Shown: positions 10,085-19,558, counted from the stretch's first letter. The stretch is DNA of 64,000 nucleotides from JBBSEX01 sp038239345 (GCA_038239345.1 JBBSEX010000012.1:1-64000), one strand, 5' to 3'. The notes: a model not told the origin generated them from the letters alone. Program-made: numbers and translations.

Positions 10085-11443
10085 TTATTGGCGGGCGTGG
10101 ACGGTCATCCGCATCCCGTGCTTTGGGCGCAAGGTGATCAATGCCTTGGTCTCAACCGGATGTCCGGGGACCAGTTTCAGTTTCCACTTCTGGGCAATCG
10201 CGGCGATCGCCAGTACGCCTTCCATCCAGGCGAAGCGTTCTCCGATGCAGACGCGGGCTCCCCCACCAAACGGAAAGTAACTGAATTTCGGGCGCTTCTC
10301 GGCTTCCCCCGCCGCCCAACGCTCCGGATCGAAGTGTGTGGGATTGGGAAAGTAGTCGGGATGACGCTGCATCACGTACGGGCTCAGCAGTAAGATCGCT
10401 TTCGCCGGAATCAGATGTCCACCCAGCTCAAACGACTCAATGGACATGCGCCCGACGGCCCACGCTGGAGGGTACATCCGCATCGCTTCGGCGAACACCG
10501 CTTCGACGTATTTTAGCTGTGGCAGGTCGTCCATCGACGGTGTGCGTCCACCCAAGGCGTCGATCTCGGCTTGCATTCGCGATTCTACTTGCGGATGTTG
10601 CGAAAGCAAATACCAGGTCCAGGTAAGGGCGTTCGCGGTAGTTTCATGGCCGGCCAGGAACAGCGTCATGGCCTCGTCGCGAACTTGCTTATCGTCCATG
10701 CCGCCGCCAGCTTCTTCATCCTGCGCCAGCAGCATCATGGAGAGCAGGTCGCCCCGATCCTCCTGACTCTTGCGGCGCTCGGCGATAATCCCGTAAATAG
10801 TTTCATCCAGCCGAGCCCGCGCGCGTTGGAAACGTTTCGTGGATGGTAACGGAAGCTTTTGCAGCAGATCGGAATAGGGCAACATCGCCGTGTTGAAGAG
10901 CCCGAGAATTTCCGTTAGCGCCTCGCCGATTTCCGTGGCTTCGTGTTCGACATCGGCACTGAACAGAGTTTTGCCCACGATTGCCAGCGTCAGGCGCATC
11001 ATCTCATGGTCTATATCTTTCACCTCGCCATCGTGCCAGCGATTGCGGGTGTTTAGCGAACACTCCACCATTTGCGCGGCATATCCGGCAAGGCGCTGGC
11101 GATGGAAAGCGGGTTGCACCAAACGCCGCTGCACCGTGTGCTTCTTGCCTTCACTGGTCAACAAACCTTCGCCAAGGAAAACCTTCGCTTTCTGCAGGAC
11201 ACGGCTTTTCGTGAAGTTCGCTTGGCGCGTCACCAGGATGTCTTTAATGTGATCTGGATTGACGATCAGATACGCCCGTTGGTTGGCGAGCTTGAAGTGA
11301 ACAATTTCGCCGTACGTGTCGAACATCTTCTGGAGGAACGCCAGAGGATCCTTACGAAAGGCCGGCAAATGGGCCAGAAACGGTCCGTTCTTCGGCCCCG
11401 GCGGACGCGTATCGATCTTCGGTACTTCAGAAAGTGTTGCCAC
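10085..11443 (-). CDS. Cytochrome P450
   Basis: 452-residue haem-thiolate monooxygenase. All core motifs are present: the I-helix oxygen-binding AGHETTANAL, the K-helix ExxR (EAMRMYPP), the PERW segment (DPERWAAGE), and the haem loop FPFGGGARVCIGERFA with the axial Cys. No fused reductase and no ferredoxin gene is nearby, so electron donors must be encoded elsewhere. It starts with GTG at 11443, with AGGA seven bases upstream. Overall similarity is to fatty-acid/terpenoid hydroxylase-like bacterial P450s, but substrate cannot be assigned. The gene stands alone upstream of a 373-bp intergenic region. Confidence 0.93.
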   Translation of the reverse strand: MATLSEVPKIDTRPPGPKNGPFLAHLPAFRKDPLAFLQKMFDTYGEIVHFKLANQRAYLIVNPDHIKDILVTRQANFTKSRVLQKAKVFLGEGLLTSEGKKHTVQRRLVQPAFHRQRLAGYAAQMVECSLNTRNRWHDGEVKDIDHEMMRLTLAIVGKTLFSADVEHEATEIGEALTEILGLFNTAMLPYSDLLQKLPLPSTKRFQRARARLDETIYGIIAERRKSQEDRGDLLSMMLLAQDEEAGGGMDDKQVRDEAMTLFLAGHETTANALTWTWYLLSQHPQVESRMQAEIDALGGRTPSMDDLPQLKYVEAVFAEAMRMYPPAWAVGRMSIESFELGGHLIPAKAILLLSPYVMQRHPDYFPNPTHFDPERWAAGEAEKRPKFSYFPFGGGARVCIGERFAWMEGVLAIAAIAQKWKLKLVPGHPVETKALITLRPKHGMRMTVHARQ

Positions 11444-11816
11444 GTATCCATCCTGTTGAAGCCATTCCGTGTTCTTCTATTATGACCAAAATGTTGCATT
11501 AGTGTTTGCGCTCGTCGTCGACGCTGGAGCCAGAATCTCACCGGCGTGGATGTCTTAAAAATACCGGAATAACAGACATATGACCGAATAATTCGAAAAC
11601 ACAGAGTCTCAATTCTAGGAAGGCCCATACTGCCCGTCAACAAGTTCGGCTTGGTTTATGTTAGCCGCGATACCGTTCCGTGGATGTAAATTCTGTGTTC
11701 ATGAGATATTAACCGCTGCGAAAAGATTGCGTAACTCTCCGGTGCCACTCTAGATCGGCTGGCCGCGCTACTCCCGCGTGCAAAGTCGAATCGGAAAGCA
11801 GCGAAAGGCGAATTAC
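11444..11816. other. Divergent intergenic region between P450 and phosphoesterase genes
   Basis: 373 bp without a plausible gene. On the minus strand CATAAT near 11484-11489 could be a -10 for the P450 gene; no good -35 partner was found. An 11-base palindrome CGAATAATTCG lies near 11585-11595 and could be an operator. Nothing else stands out. Confidence 0.3.
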
Positions 11817-13688
11817 ATGAAGAGAGTTTTTGCAATCCGTAAATGGATTATCAGCCTGGTTCTGCCGGTGTGGCTCCCGGTAATGATTAGTATTCCCGCC
11901 AATGGGCAGACGGTTACGGTTAACCCGAACACAACCACCCCCATCAAGCACGTTGTAGTGATCTTCCAGGAAAACGTATCCTTCGACCACTACTTCGCGA
12001 CATATCCTTATGCATTGAATAGCACCGGAAATGAGCCGACGTTCACCGCGGCACCCAATTCTCCATCCGTGAATGGACTGAATGGTCCGCTTTTAACGCA
12101 TAACCCCAATTCCGCGCAACCCTTCCGTCTAACCCGCGCGCAAGCGGTTACCTGCGATCAGGATCACAACTACACCGACGAACAAAAAGCATTCAACGGC
12201 GGCCTTATGAATAAGTTCGTAGAGGACGTGGGCGCCGCCAGCCCCAGCTGTGATATCGCCGGCTTTGGCACGAAGATTGTCATGGCTTACTACGATGGAA
12301 ACACCGTCACCGCTTTCTGGAACTACGCGCAGAACTTCGCGATGAGCGACAATTCTTTCGGCACCACATTCGGTCCGTCCACTCCCGGCGCGTTCAATTT
12401 GATTGCCGGTCAAACCCACGGCGCGACGGTAACTTCGGGAAACCCCGCGGGCAACGTGTCGGCGGGTTCGGTAATTGGCGATCCCCGTCCGGCACTTGCT
12501 CTGGACGACTGCACCCTTCCCACGAAGACTCTAATTTCCATGAGCGGTAAGAATGCGGGCGACCTGTTGAATGCCAAAGGCATCACCTGGGGCTGGTTTC
12601 AAGGCGGATTTAAGCCGAGTTCGCGCAACGCCGATGGCTCAGCCGTATGCGCCGCGACGCACAACAACATCTCCGGCGCATCGGCCGGCACTGATTACAT
12701 TCCGCACCACCAACCCTTCCAATATTTTGCCCAAACGGCGAATCCGCATCACCTGCCGTTCACCACCGTCGCCGCGATTGGTGGCACCGATCAGGCAAAT
12801 CATCAGTACGACAGTAGCGATTTCTTCACGGCATTGGCGGCGGGCAATCTTCCCGCCGTTAGTTATCTGAAAGCCCCGGCCTATCAGGACGGCCATGCGG
12901 GCTATTCCGACCCCCTCGATGAGCAGACATTTGTCGTCGGCGCGGTGAATAAGCTGATGCAATCGCCATTCTGGAGTAGCACTGCCGTGATCATCGCCTA
13001 TGACGATTCAGACGGCTGGTATGACCATCAGATGAGCCCCATCGTTAGCCAGTCCAGCACCGGCGACGACAACTTGAGTGGACCCGGTGCCTGCGGATCT
13101 GCCGCTGGAGTGGTATATCAGGGGCGCTGCGGTTACGGTCCACGCCTCCCGCTGATCGTCGTCTCGCCTTATGCAAAGGTCAACTATGTGGATCACGCCA
13201 TTACCGATCAGTCCTCGATCCTGAGATTCGTCGAAGACAACTGGGGCTTGGGTCGCATCGGCGACAATTCCACGGATGAGATCGCCGGATCGCTGAACGG
13301 GATGTTCGATTTCTCCGGGAAAAGTGGCGCGAAGGCCTTAATCCTTGACCCCGCAACCGGGAATCTACTGGGTGGCACTACGAATCCTGGTGGCGGAACC
13401 ACGACTCCCACGCTGACCATCGCCGTAGCGAATCCCAAGCAAGCCACGGTCTCCTCACGACAGTTTGCCCTCGACGGCAGGGCGTCCACCAGCTTCGACG
13501 GCAAGCCCCTCACCTACGCCTGGACATTAGCTGCGGGAAGTCCGCAAGCCAGCATTCTTGGTGGAACGTCCGCCACACCAGCCGTTCAGTTCGGCACGGG
13601 CGGAATTTACACTTTCGTTCTGACGGTTACCGACTCCGCAGGCAAGACGGCAACCGACACTACGACTATTAATTTCGTAGGTCACTAA
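11817..13688 (+). CDS. Secreted phosphoesterase (phospholipase C / acid phosphatase family) with PKD-like domain
   Basis: 623 residues from the ATG at 11817. A GTG 39 bases upstream is less likely because AAAGGCG sits correctly before the ATG and the first residues MKRVFAIRKWIISLVLPVWL then form a signal peptide. The catalytic part belongs to the phosphoesterase family of non-specific phospholipase C and acid phosphatase: KHVVVIFQENVSFDHYFATY contains the ENxSFDHYF metal/phosphate motif. Further metal-ligand motifs are GWFQGGF, PHHQPFQYF and DDSDGWYDHQ. Residues from about 515 form an Ig/PKD-like beta domain (LTYAWTLAAGSPQ...FVLTVTDSAGKT) after a Gly/Thr-rich linker. Likely exported and used for phosphate scavenging or lipid attack. 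A strong terminator follows. Confidence 0.88.
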   Translation: MKRVFAIRKWIISLVLPVWLPVMISIPANGQTVTVNPNTTTPIKHVVVIFQENVSFDHYFATYPYALNSTGNEPTFTAAPNSPSVNGLNGPLLTHNPNSAQPFRLTRAQAVTCDQDHNYTDEQKAFNGGLMNKFVEDVGAASPSCDIAGFGTKIVMAYYDGNTVTAFWNYAQNFAMSDNSFGTTFGPSTPGAFNLIAGQTHGATVTSGNPAGNVSAGSVIGDPRPALALDDCTLPTKTLISMSGKNAGDLLNAKGITWGWFQGGFKPSSRNADGSAVCAATHNNISGASAGTDYIPHHQPFQYFAQTANPHHLPFTTVAAIGGTDQANHQYDSSDFFTALAAGNLPAVSYLKAPAYQDGHAGYSDPLDEQTFVVGAVNKLMQSPFWSSTAVIIAYDDSDGWYDHQMSPIVSQSSTGDDNLSGPGACGSAAGVVYQGRCGYGPRLPLIVVSPYAKVNYVDHAITDQSSILRFVEDNWGLGRIGDNSTDEIAGSLNGMFDFSGKSGAKALILDPATGNLLGGTTNPGGGTTTPTLTIAVANPKQATVSSRQFALDGRASTSFDGKPLTYAWTLAAGSPQASILGGTSATPAVQFGTGGIYTFVLTVTDSAGKTATDTTTINFVGH

Positions 13689-13723
13689 ACAAACTAGTCT
13701 TAGTACTAGGCTGTTTTAACAGA

Positions 13724-13759
13724 GGCAGGAACGTTGCATGCGTTTCTGCCTTTTCTTTT
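13724..13759 (+). terminator. Rho-independent terminator after the phosphoesterase gene
   Basis: GGCAGGAACG (13724-13733) pairs over ten positions, with one G-U, with CGTTTCTGCC (13741-13750) around a 7-nt loop. TTTTCTTTT follows directly. It is a textbook intrinsic terminator, 36 bases after the stop codon. Confidence 0.9.
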
Positions 13760-13822
13760 AGAGCTTCGGTCGTAAAGATCCGCTCGCGCGCGACACTATT
13801 GGCGGATTGGTGTTCGACCAGT

Positions 13823-14428
13823 ATGCATTCGTACGGGAGCCCGACGATTAAGAACATTTGTGTATTCTGTGGTTCGCATACCGGTGGAAAGCCGGAATAC
13901 AGCGCCGCCGCTACTCGCTTCGGACAGGAAATCGCAAACGCCAAAGTCAATCTGATTTATGGCGGTGGGCGCGTGGGTTTAATGGGTACGCTGGCCGATG
14001 CAGTCCTCTCCAATGGCGGTCGCGTAACTGGCATAATGCCCCGGGGCATGGTGGAAAAGGGCATCTCGCACAAAGGTCTGAGTAATTTTCACGTCGTTGC
14101 CTCCATGCATGAATGCAAGGCGATGATGGCAGACTTAGCCGACGCCTTTGTGCTGCTTCCCGGTGGCATTGGGAATTGGGAAGAATTCTTTGAGATCGTA
14201 ACGTGGGCTCAATTGGGAATTCACAAAAAGCCCTGCGCCGTTCTGAATACCTCCGGCTATTACAATTCCTTATTCGCCATGGCGGCACATTCCGTGGCCG
14301 AAGGCTTTGTTCGGCCTGCCCATCAGGAAATGATAGTGATCGAAGATGACGTTAAACGGCTACTGGCGCGTCTGGCGAGTGCACCGATTCCCCAAGAGAT
14401 GCAGTGGATGCGCCCCTCGGAACGGTAA
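13823..14428 (+). CDS. LOG-family (TIGR00730) Rossmann-fold protein with altered active site
   Basis: 201 residues from ATG 13823. Family members are 'lysine decarboxylase-like' phosphoribohydrolases that release free cytokinin-type bases from nucleoside monophosphates. The fold markers are there: ICVFCGSHTG, the nucleotide-binding IYGGGRVGLMG, and a PGG motif. Two signature residues are changed. The motif usually written MHxRK reads MHECK (Cys at 98 instead of the catalytic Arg; TGC versus CGC). The motif PGGxGTxxE reads PGGIGNWEE (Asn for Thr, catalytic Glu kept). It may be inactive or have shifted function. A TTG at 13799 is an alternative start. Confidence 0.85.
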   Translation: MHSYGSPTIKNICVFCGSHTGGKPEYSAAATRFGQEIANAKVNLIYGGGRVGLMGTLADAVLSNGGRVTGIMPRGMVEKGISHKGLSNFHVVASMHECKAMMADLADAFVLLPGGIGNWEEFFEIVTWAQLGIHKKPCAVLNTSGYYNSLFAMAAHSVAEGFVRPAHQEMIVIEDDVKRLLARLASAPIPQEMQWMRPSER

Positions 14429-14447
14429 GAGCGCTTCTTCGCCATTG

Positions 14448-16292
14448 TTACTGCACCGCAATATCAGCTAAATCCGTAAATGCCTCCAACGTCTGAACGG
14501 CAAGCGCCGCGTTGCCGCTGGGAGCATCGGAGGGAATCGTGAAGTTGATCTGGTAAAGTCCCGCGAGCCCTGGCGCAAGACCTTGGAATACGAGAGGCGC
14601 GCGTGAGCCTCCAACATATACGGCAAGCGGCGTGGGAACCAGGGACAGCGGATTGGACGGTGCGGCCGATCCATCGGCGACCGCGGGCGTCACCGCGCCG
14701 AGTCCTGTAAGGAACAATTGCACGACTTCGCCGCGCTTGGCCGGACTGGCTGATGAAACAAGCGTGTAATCGGCATGAAGAATCGCTCCCCCGCCGAGTC
14801 CATTGGCCGTTACCGTGAAGACGCCAGGACTCGAAGCCGCCAAAGGAACCGATACCGTGTTCGATTTGTTCGCGCCGCTTGTAACGACAACAGTCGCGGT
14901 GGATCCCGTTACGGAGTACGGCACCAACCCGCTGATCTGGTTCGCGCTCACAAAATAAAGAGGAGCGGGCGTATTGTTGATGGTCACCTGAACCCCGCCG
15001 AGTGTCGTGGGAAATGGAAGGGCGCCGGCAACGGTTTGCTGCGACACAAATCCCGTTCCGAACAATGCGAAAAATTCTCCCGGAGCCAGTGGATTTCCCG
15101 CCGGAGCATAGCTGCCCGCATTCAGAACTCCCTGCGGATTCAGAAATACGCCAGTACCCGATTGCGGTGCGGCGGGTAGAGCGATGACGATCTCATACGT
15201 GGTGGTATCGGACGTTGAGACACCGCTTTCCAGGAAGGATTTTCCAGTCGCCGCAAGCGCAACCTTGTTAAGAACCGCCGTACCCACCGTGCCCGATCCG
15301 TCGGCAGTCAGTTTATAAGGTGTCAGTGGTGTGAAATCGATCAAGGCATCCTGCTGCCGGAGCCTGCGCGACCACACCAGATTCCCCGTGCCTTGCGCGC
15401 TGGCCGCTCCGGCGAAACTGCTCAAGGCGTTCGAATCGATGCGCAGTCCAGCCCCCCAGAACAGGCCATTGAAACTGCCATTAGTTGCTCCACTAGCGTA
15501 AGCCCGAATGCCGAACACCAGACCATGATCGCCGGTTGTAAGCCCTCCACCGATAAAATAGCTTCCGTCCTGCGAGACATAGATCGTCTTCGCGCCGCCA
15601 ATCAACTGGCTGCTGCTATCGGTACCGCCGCCAAAGGGAAAAGTCACGGTTCCGCTGCCGTCGGCGGCGACCGTATAACTGGCGGCCGTCACGGATTGGG
15701 TTATAGATTTGCTGCCCAGATTGGCCGCTTCACCAGTGACGTTTACATTTCCAAAGCCGCCGCTCCCGTTGGCCGAGGCGGTAAAGAAAGTGTCGCGAAC
15801 CAAAGCCAGGCTCCCGGTCGGGAATTCGAGGGAAGAGATGTAGTAATTGCCCGTAAGAGTAGCTGTCGTCAAAGGCTGCGCCGGAGCCGCGATGGCGACG
15901 AAAAGATCGTAGAGAGTAGTGCCACTCTCAGTGCTAGAACCAAGGACGGCCCCAGTACTGACACGCGCATTAACTGTTACTGACGTTTTCAACGGATTTG
16001 TCAGGGTAACGAATCCCCCCGACTTTACAGCGTAAGTCCCACTACCGGTGAGACTCGCCGGCGCTGTGGCGCCCACAATCTGCGTTCCTGTGAACGTCAG
16101 GTTTCCGTTTCCATCAAAGGTCATCGTTCCCGATCCACTGCGGGCTTCGGTAAGAGTCCCCGTCCCATCCGTTATGTATTGGCTGTGGCGAAAAAAATAC
16201 TTGCCGTTGAGAGACTTGTTATCGGACACTTGGCCGATGGCTGCCTGCATCCCCGCGATCAGACAAAGCGACAAAAGTCTGCGAAAGTTCAT
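14448..16292 (-). CDS. Secreted protein with Solibacter-type C-terminal domain (TIGR03437)
   Basis: 614 residues from the ATG at 16292. An upstream in-frame ATG at 16361 would bury the signal peptide MNFRRLLSLCLIAGMQAAIG. The first half is a Gly/Ser/Thr-rich beta-structured region with repeats of the form GSGTxTF (SGSGTMTFDGNGNLTF, ADGSGTVTFPFGGG). The last 220 residues match the domain known from many Candidatus Solibacter exported proteins, with landmarks VLNAGSYAPAGNPLAPGEFF, LFGTGF, PLYFVSANQISGLVP, SPGVFT and LFLTGLGAV. The function of that domain is unknown; it may be an adhesive or surface-sorting module. Flanked by the LOG gene (convergent) and the regulator at 16523 (divergent). Confidence 0.85.
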   Translation of the reverse strand: MNFRRLLSLCLIAGMQAAIGQVSDNKSLNGKYFFRHSQYITDGTGTLTEARSGSGTMTFDGNGNLTFTGTQIVGATAPASLTGSGTYAVKSGGFVTLTNPLKTSVTVNARVSTGAVLGSSTESGTTLYDLFVAIAAPAQPLTTATLTGNYYISSLEFPTGSLALVRDTFFTASANGSGGFGNVNVTGEAANLGSKSITQSVTAASYTVAADGSGTVTFPFGGGTDSSSQLIGGAKTIYVSQDGSYFIGGGLTTGDHGLVFGIRAYASGATNGSFNGLFWGAGLRIDSNALSSFAGAASAQGTGNLVWSRRLRQQDALIDFTPLTPYKLTADGSGTVGTAVLNKVALAATGKSFLESGVSTSDTTTYEIVIALPAAPQSGTGVFLNPQGVLNAGSYAPAGNPLAPGEFFALFGTGFVSQQTVAGALPFPTTLGGVQVTINNTPAPLYFVSANQISGLVPYSVTGSTATVVVTSGANKSNTVSVPLAASSPGVFTVTANGLGGGAILHADYTLVSSASPAKRGEVVQLFLTGLGAVTPAVADGSAAPSNPLSLVPTPLAVYVGGSRAPLVFQGLAPGLAGLYQINFTIPSDAPSGNAALAVQTLEAFTDLADIAVQ

Positions 16293-16487
16293 GGTCACAT
16301 TGTAGCCGCCAGCGCTCGTTATCACCCGATGATGCAGCGCGGACCGGACTATCCTTTGCACTTAGAAACACGGTGAGTAGACTTTAGTCTTGTAAGTAAC
16401 GCAAAGAAACTTCGGCCTCCGCAATAAGCTTAATACCCGTAGTTCGCGTTAACTAAGAAACCTTGTTACTCGCTGGAAATGGGCAAG

Positions 16488-16516
16488 TTGCTATTGATTG
16501 CGGAAGTTGTTACCTT
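16488..16516 (+). promoter_or_regulatory. Possible leaderless promoter of the regulator at 16523
   Basis: TTGCTA (16488-16493), a 17-nt spacer and TACCTT (16511-16516) end six bases before the ATG at 16523. Transcription from this promoter would begin at or next to the start codon, fitting a leaderless mRNA. No Shine-Dalgarno is visible. Pattern match only. Confidence 0.4.
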
Positions 16517-16522
16517 CGGGGC

Positions 16523-17821
16523 ATGTCGGTTACAGGGGCCACGTCAGCCGCTCGTGAAGTGAATTTTCATCAAATTAATCGGCTCGTGTCCAGCGAATTA
16601 CTGCACGGTTCGGAATCTCTGTGCAAACTTCTGCGGTATCTCGCCGAGCAATCTTTCGAACGTCCCGCGGCGCCAATCAAGGAATACCAGATCGCCACCG
16701 AGGTCTTTGGACGACCGGGCGATTTCGATCCACGGCTGGATTCCACGGTTAGAGTCCAAACCGGAAGATTGCGATCAAAACTGGCGGAATTTTATGCCGG
16801 CGCCGGATCCGAAGATAAGGTGATTGTGGAGCTGCCGAAAGGCTCCTATTCGCTCTTGTTCCATACGCGCCTGGTGGCGGCACAACCGGAGACGCCGCTT
16901 CCGCTCCCGCCGATCGCATTACCCCCAGTCTCTCCTGCTTTAGTACTAGAACACCCGATAGCGCCGGCACTCGCTCCTCGATCTGCGTTGTGGATCGCTG
17001 TTGTCACTCTATCCTTGCTGACCGCGGCTGCCGTTGGCGCATTAATCTACGTCGAGGAATTCCAGCGTCCGCAGCGGGTTGCCATGATTGCCGCGGAGAA
17101 TACGCCGCCCGTGTTCCGCCAATTCTGGAATGGCTTTCTGGATCAGCCGGAATTACCGTGGCTGGTTTTCAGCAATGCCGAATTCGTCGGCCGGCCAGAA
17201 ACCGGAATGCGCTATTTCGATTCCGCCAAGGGCGACAAGAAGGAACAGATTCTGGATCATTACACCGGCGTGGGCGAAGTGCTGGCCGTTCACGAGTTGG
17301 ACCGCGTCTTCGGAATGTTTCATCAAGGTATGCGAGTGAAGCGCGGTAGACTCCTATCGCTGGACGACGCCAAGAATAACAACCTGATCTTCGTCGGCTC
17401 GCCTTCCGAAAATCTGACGTTACGAATTATTCCCACCACGCTCGATTTCGTCTTCGGTCAGACGGATATTCCATCGCGCAAAGGGGACCTGGGAATCATC
17501 AACCAGCACCCGCGGCCGGGCGAGGATAAATCGTACATTGGATCGCAAGGGATGCCGCTGACCGAAGACTACGCATTGATCGCATTATTTCCTGGAATGA
17601 ACCCATCGCGCCTGGCGATGACTCTTGCCGGGACCACCACGATCGGGACGCAAGCGGCTGTCGAATTCGTCTGTCGCCCACGCAATCTGGAGAAGCTGCT
17701 TGGCCGGCTGGGCATCGCCAAAACAGGAATCGTACCCTTTGAAGCTGTGGTCCGCATCAAGATAAGCGGCGGTGTCCCGGTGCAGAGCGATCTGGTTGCC
17801 GTACACGCCCGCGCCAACTGA
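16523..17821 (+). CDS. Membrane-anchored protein with acidobacterial regulator-type N-terminal domain
   Basis: 432 residues from ATG 16523 (a TTG at 16463 is also in frame). Residues 13-113 match the N-terminal domain of the protein at 7464: both have EVFGR...DPRLD..VR, a basic LR..L.E+Y helix and a closing LPKG.Y. A Pro-rich linker and one membrane helix (about 155-176) follow. The external part of about 255 residues (PELPWLVFSNAEFVG...) has no TPR and no recognised domain. The end of the external domain resembles a ligand-binding alpha/beta fold, but that is only an impression. Probably a one-component membrane regulator whose sensor differs from that of its paralogue. Confidence 0.65.
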   Translation: MSVTGATSAAREVNFHQINRLVSSELLHGSESLCKLLRYLAEQSFERPAAPIKEYQIATEVFGRPGDFDPRLDSTVRVQTGRLRSKLAEFYAGAGSEDKVIVELPKGSYSLLFHTRLVAAQPETPLPLPPIALPPVSPALVLEHPIAPALAPRSALWIAVVTLSLLTAAAVGALIYVEEFQRPQRVAMIAAENTPPVFRQFWNGFLDQPELPWLVFSNAEFVGRPETGMRYFDSAKGDKKEQILDHYTGVGEVLAVHELDRVFGMFHQGMRVKRGRLLSLDDAKNNNLIFVGSPSENLTLRIIPTTLDFVFGQTDIPSRKGDLGIINQHPRPGEDKSYIGSQGMPLTEDYALIALFPGMNPSRLAMTLAGTTTIGTQAAVEFVCRPRNLEKLLGRLGIAKTGIVPFEAVVRIKISGGVPVQSDLVAVHARAN

Positions 17822-17904
17822 TAAAAGATCCGGTGGTAGTATCTAGACTGTCGCGATTTGAACTATCCCTGTTTTGATAGACTCTTCCGGTTTGGGGTGA
17901 ACCC

Positions 17905-19554
17905 TTGCATCTTGTCTTTGTCGACTATCTAATACTTGGTTTGTATTTTGCGTTCGTGATGGGTATCGGTTGGCTGGTTAAGCGGCGCGTCACATCGAGT
18001 GAAGACTTCTTGACCTCGGGCCGCTCCGTACCCGTGTGGATCACCAGCCTGGCATTCATCGCGGCGAATCTTGGCGCCCAGGAGGTCATCGGAATGTGCG
18101 CGTCCGGTGCGAAATACGGCATCATGACCGCGCATTTTTACTGGATAGGCGCCGTGCCTGCCATGCTCTTCGTCGGCGTATTTATGATGCCCTTCTATTA
18201 CGGCAGCAAAGCGCGCAGCGTTCCCGAATACCTTAAGCTCCGGTTCGACGAAAAAACGCGCGGCTTGAACGCGCTCACCTTCGCCGTGATGACCGTATTT
18301 TCGTCCGGCATATCGATGTACGCCCTTGGTCTGTTGTTCCGCCTGGTGCTGGGTTGGAGCTTTACCAATTCCGTTCTGCTTTCAGCCGCCATCGTGCTGG
18401 TCTATACGTTTCTGGGCGGGCTCACCAGCGCGATCTACAACGAGGTGGTGCAGTTCTTCCTGATCGTATTGGGCTTCTCTCCGCTGGCTATTCTCGCGGT
18501 CTCGAAGGCCGGTGGATGGGGCGGGATGTCGCAGCGTCTGCCTGATGTGATGACCCATACCTGGAAGTATGTCGGTACTCCGTCTCAGAATCCGATGGGC
18601 GTGGAAATATTCGGGCTTGTCGCGGGGCTTGGGTTCGTTTTGTCTTTCGGATATTGGTGCACCGACTTCCTGGTAGTGCAACGCGCCATGGCTGCCGATT
18701 CTATGTCGGCCGCCCGCCGCACTCCACTGATCGCCGCTTTTCCAAAAATGTTCATGCCGTTCGTCGTCATCATCCCCGGCATCGCGGCCGTGGCTCTGTC
18801 GAAGATGGCGGTGGGCTATGCGCTGCCGATGAAGAACGGAGTGGCCGATTACGATCAGGTTCTGACGACATTGATGGCCCAGTTTTACCCATCCGGCATG
18901 TTGGGCATCGGACTCACTGCTTTGATGGCGTCCTTCATGTCGGGCATGGCCGGCAACGTCACGGCCTTCAACACCGTTTTCACCTACGACATTTATCAAA
19001 GCTACATTCGTAAGGGCGCGCCCGATGCGCATTACCTGATGGTTGGCCGCGTCACCACGGTTGTGGGCGTGCTGCTGTCCGTGGGTACGGCTTACCTGGC
19101 GTCGCTCTACAACAACATCATGGATCTGTTACAGCTTGTATTCGGATTCGTGAACGCACCGCTGTTCGCAACGTTCCTGTTGGGTATGTTCTGGAAGCGG
19201 ACAACCGGGCACGGCGCCTTCGCCGGTTTACTTTCCGGAACAACGGCCGCGATGCTTACGCATGGCTTGACAGTGGCCGAAGGCAAGGGCGGCTGGATCG
19301 CCGACGTGCAACAATTTCCATCCACCATGGCGCAGAATTTCTGGATCGCGATCTTTGCCTGGAGCACCTGCTGCCTGGTTACGGTCGCCGTCAGTTTGAT
19401 GACGAAGCCAAAGCCCGAATCCGCGCTTACAGATCTGGTGTATGGGCTGACGCACATTCCCCATGAAGCGGGTGTGCCATGGTTCAAGCGTCCGGCTCCG
19501 CTGGCTATCATTGTGATGGTGGCATTGGTGATTCTGAATCTGATTTTCTGGTAA
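17905..19554 (+). CDS. Sodium:solute symporter (SSS family), probably galactose/glucose uptake
   Basis: 549 residues with about 13-14 membrane helices, typical of SglT-type sodium/sugar symporters. Recognisable SSS features are a helix-1 FAFVMGIGWLVKRR, SEDFLTSGRSVP, a helix-2/3 region FIAANLGAQEVIGM, ARSVPEYLKLRFD and GFGYWCTDFLVVQRA-like helix 6/7 (seen as LSFGYWCTDFLVVQRAMAAD). It starts with TTG at 17905, with GGGGTGA just upstream; the next ATG would remove the first helix. The next genes are a small membrane protein and galK, with no gap, so galactose is the likely substrate. That is inferred from context rather than from substrate-site residues. Confidence 0.85.
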   Translation: MHLVFVDYLILGLYFAFVMGIGWLVKRRVTSSEDFLTSGRSVPVWITSLAFIAANLGAQEVIGMCASGAKYGIMTAHFYWIGAVPAMLFVGVFMMPFYYGSKARSVPEYLKLRFDEKTRGLNALTFAVMTVFSSGISMYALGLLFRLVLGWSFTNSVLLSAAIVLVYTFLGGLTSAIYNEVVQFFLIVLGFSPLAILAVSKAGGWGGMSQRLPDVMTHTWKYVGTPSQNPMGVEIFGLVAGLGFVLSFGYWCTDFLVVQRAMAADSMSAARRTPLIAAFPKMFMPFVVIIPGIAAVALSKMAVGYALPMKNGVADYDQVLTTLMAQFYPSGMLGIGLTALMASFMSGMAGNVTAFNTVFTYDIYQSYIRKGAPDAHYLMVGRVTTVVGVLLSVGTAYLASLYNNIMDLLQLVFGFVNAPLFATFLLGMFWKRTTGHGAFAGLLSGTTAAMLTHGLTVAEGKGGWIADVQQFPSTMAQNFWIAIFAWSTCCLVTVAVSLMTKPKPESALTDLVYGLTHIPHEAGVPWFKRPAPLAIIVMVALVILNLIFW

Positions 19555-19558
19555 ACAT

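Noticed and set aside
18382..19032. 216-codon minus-strand frame
   Set aside because: Antisense to the SSS symporter gene; no domain and no ribosome site.
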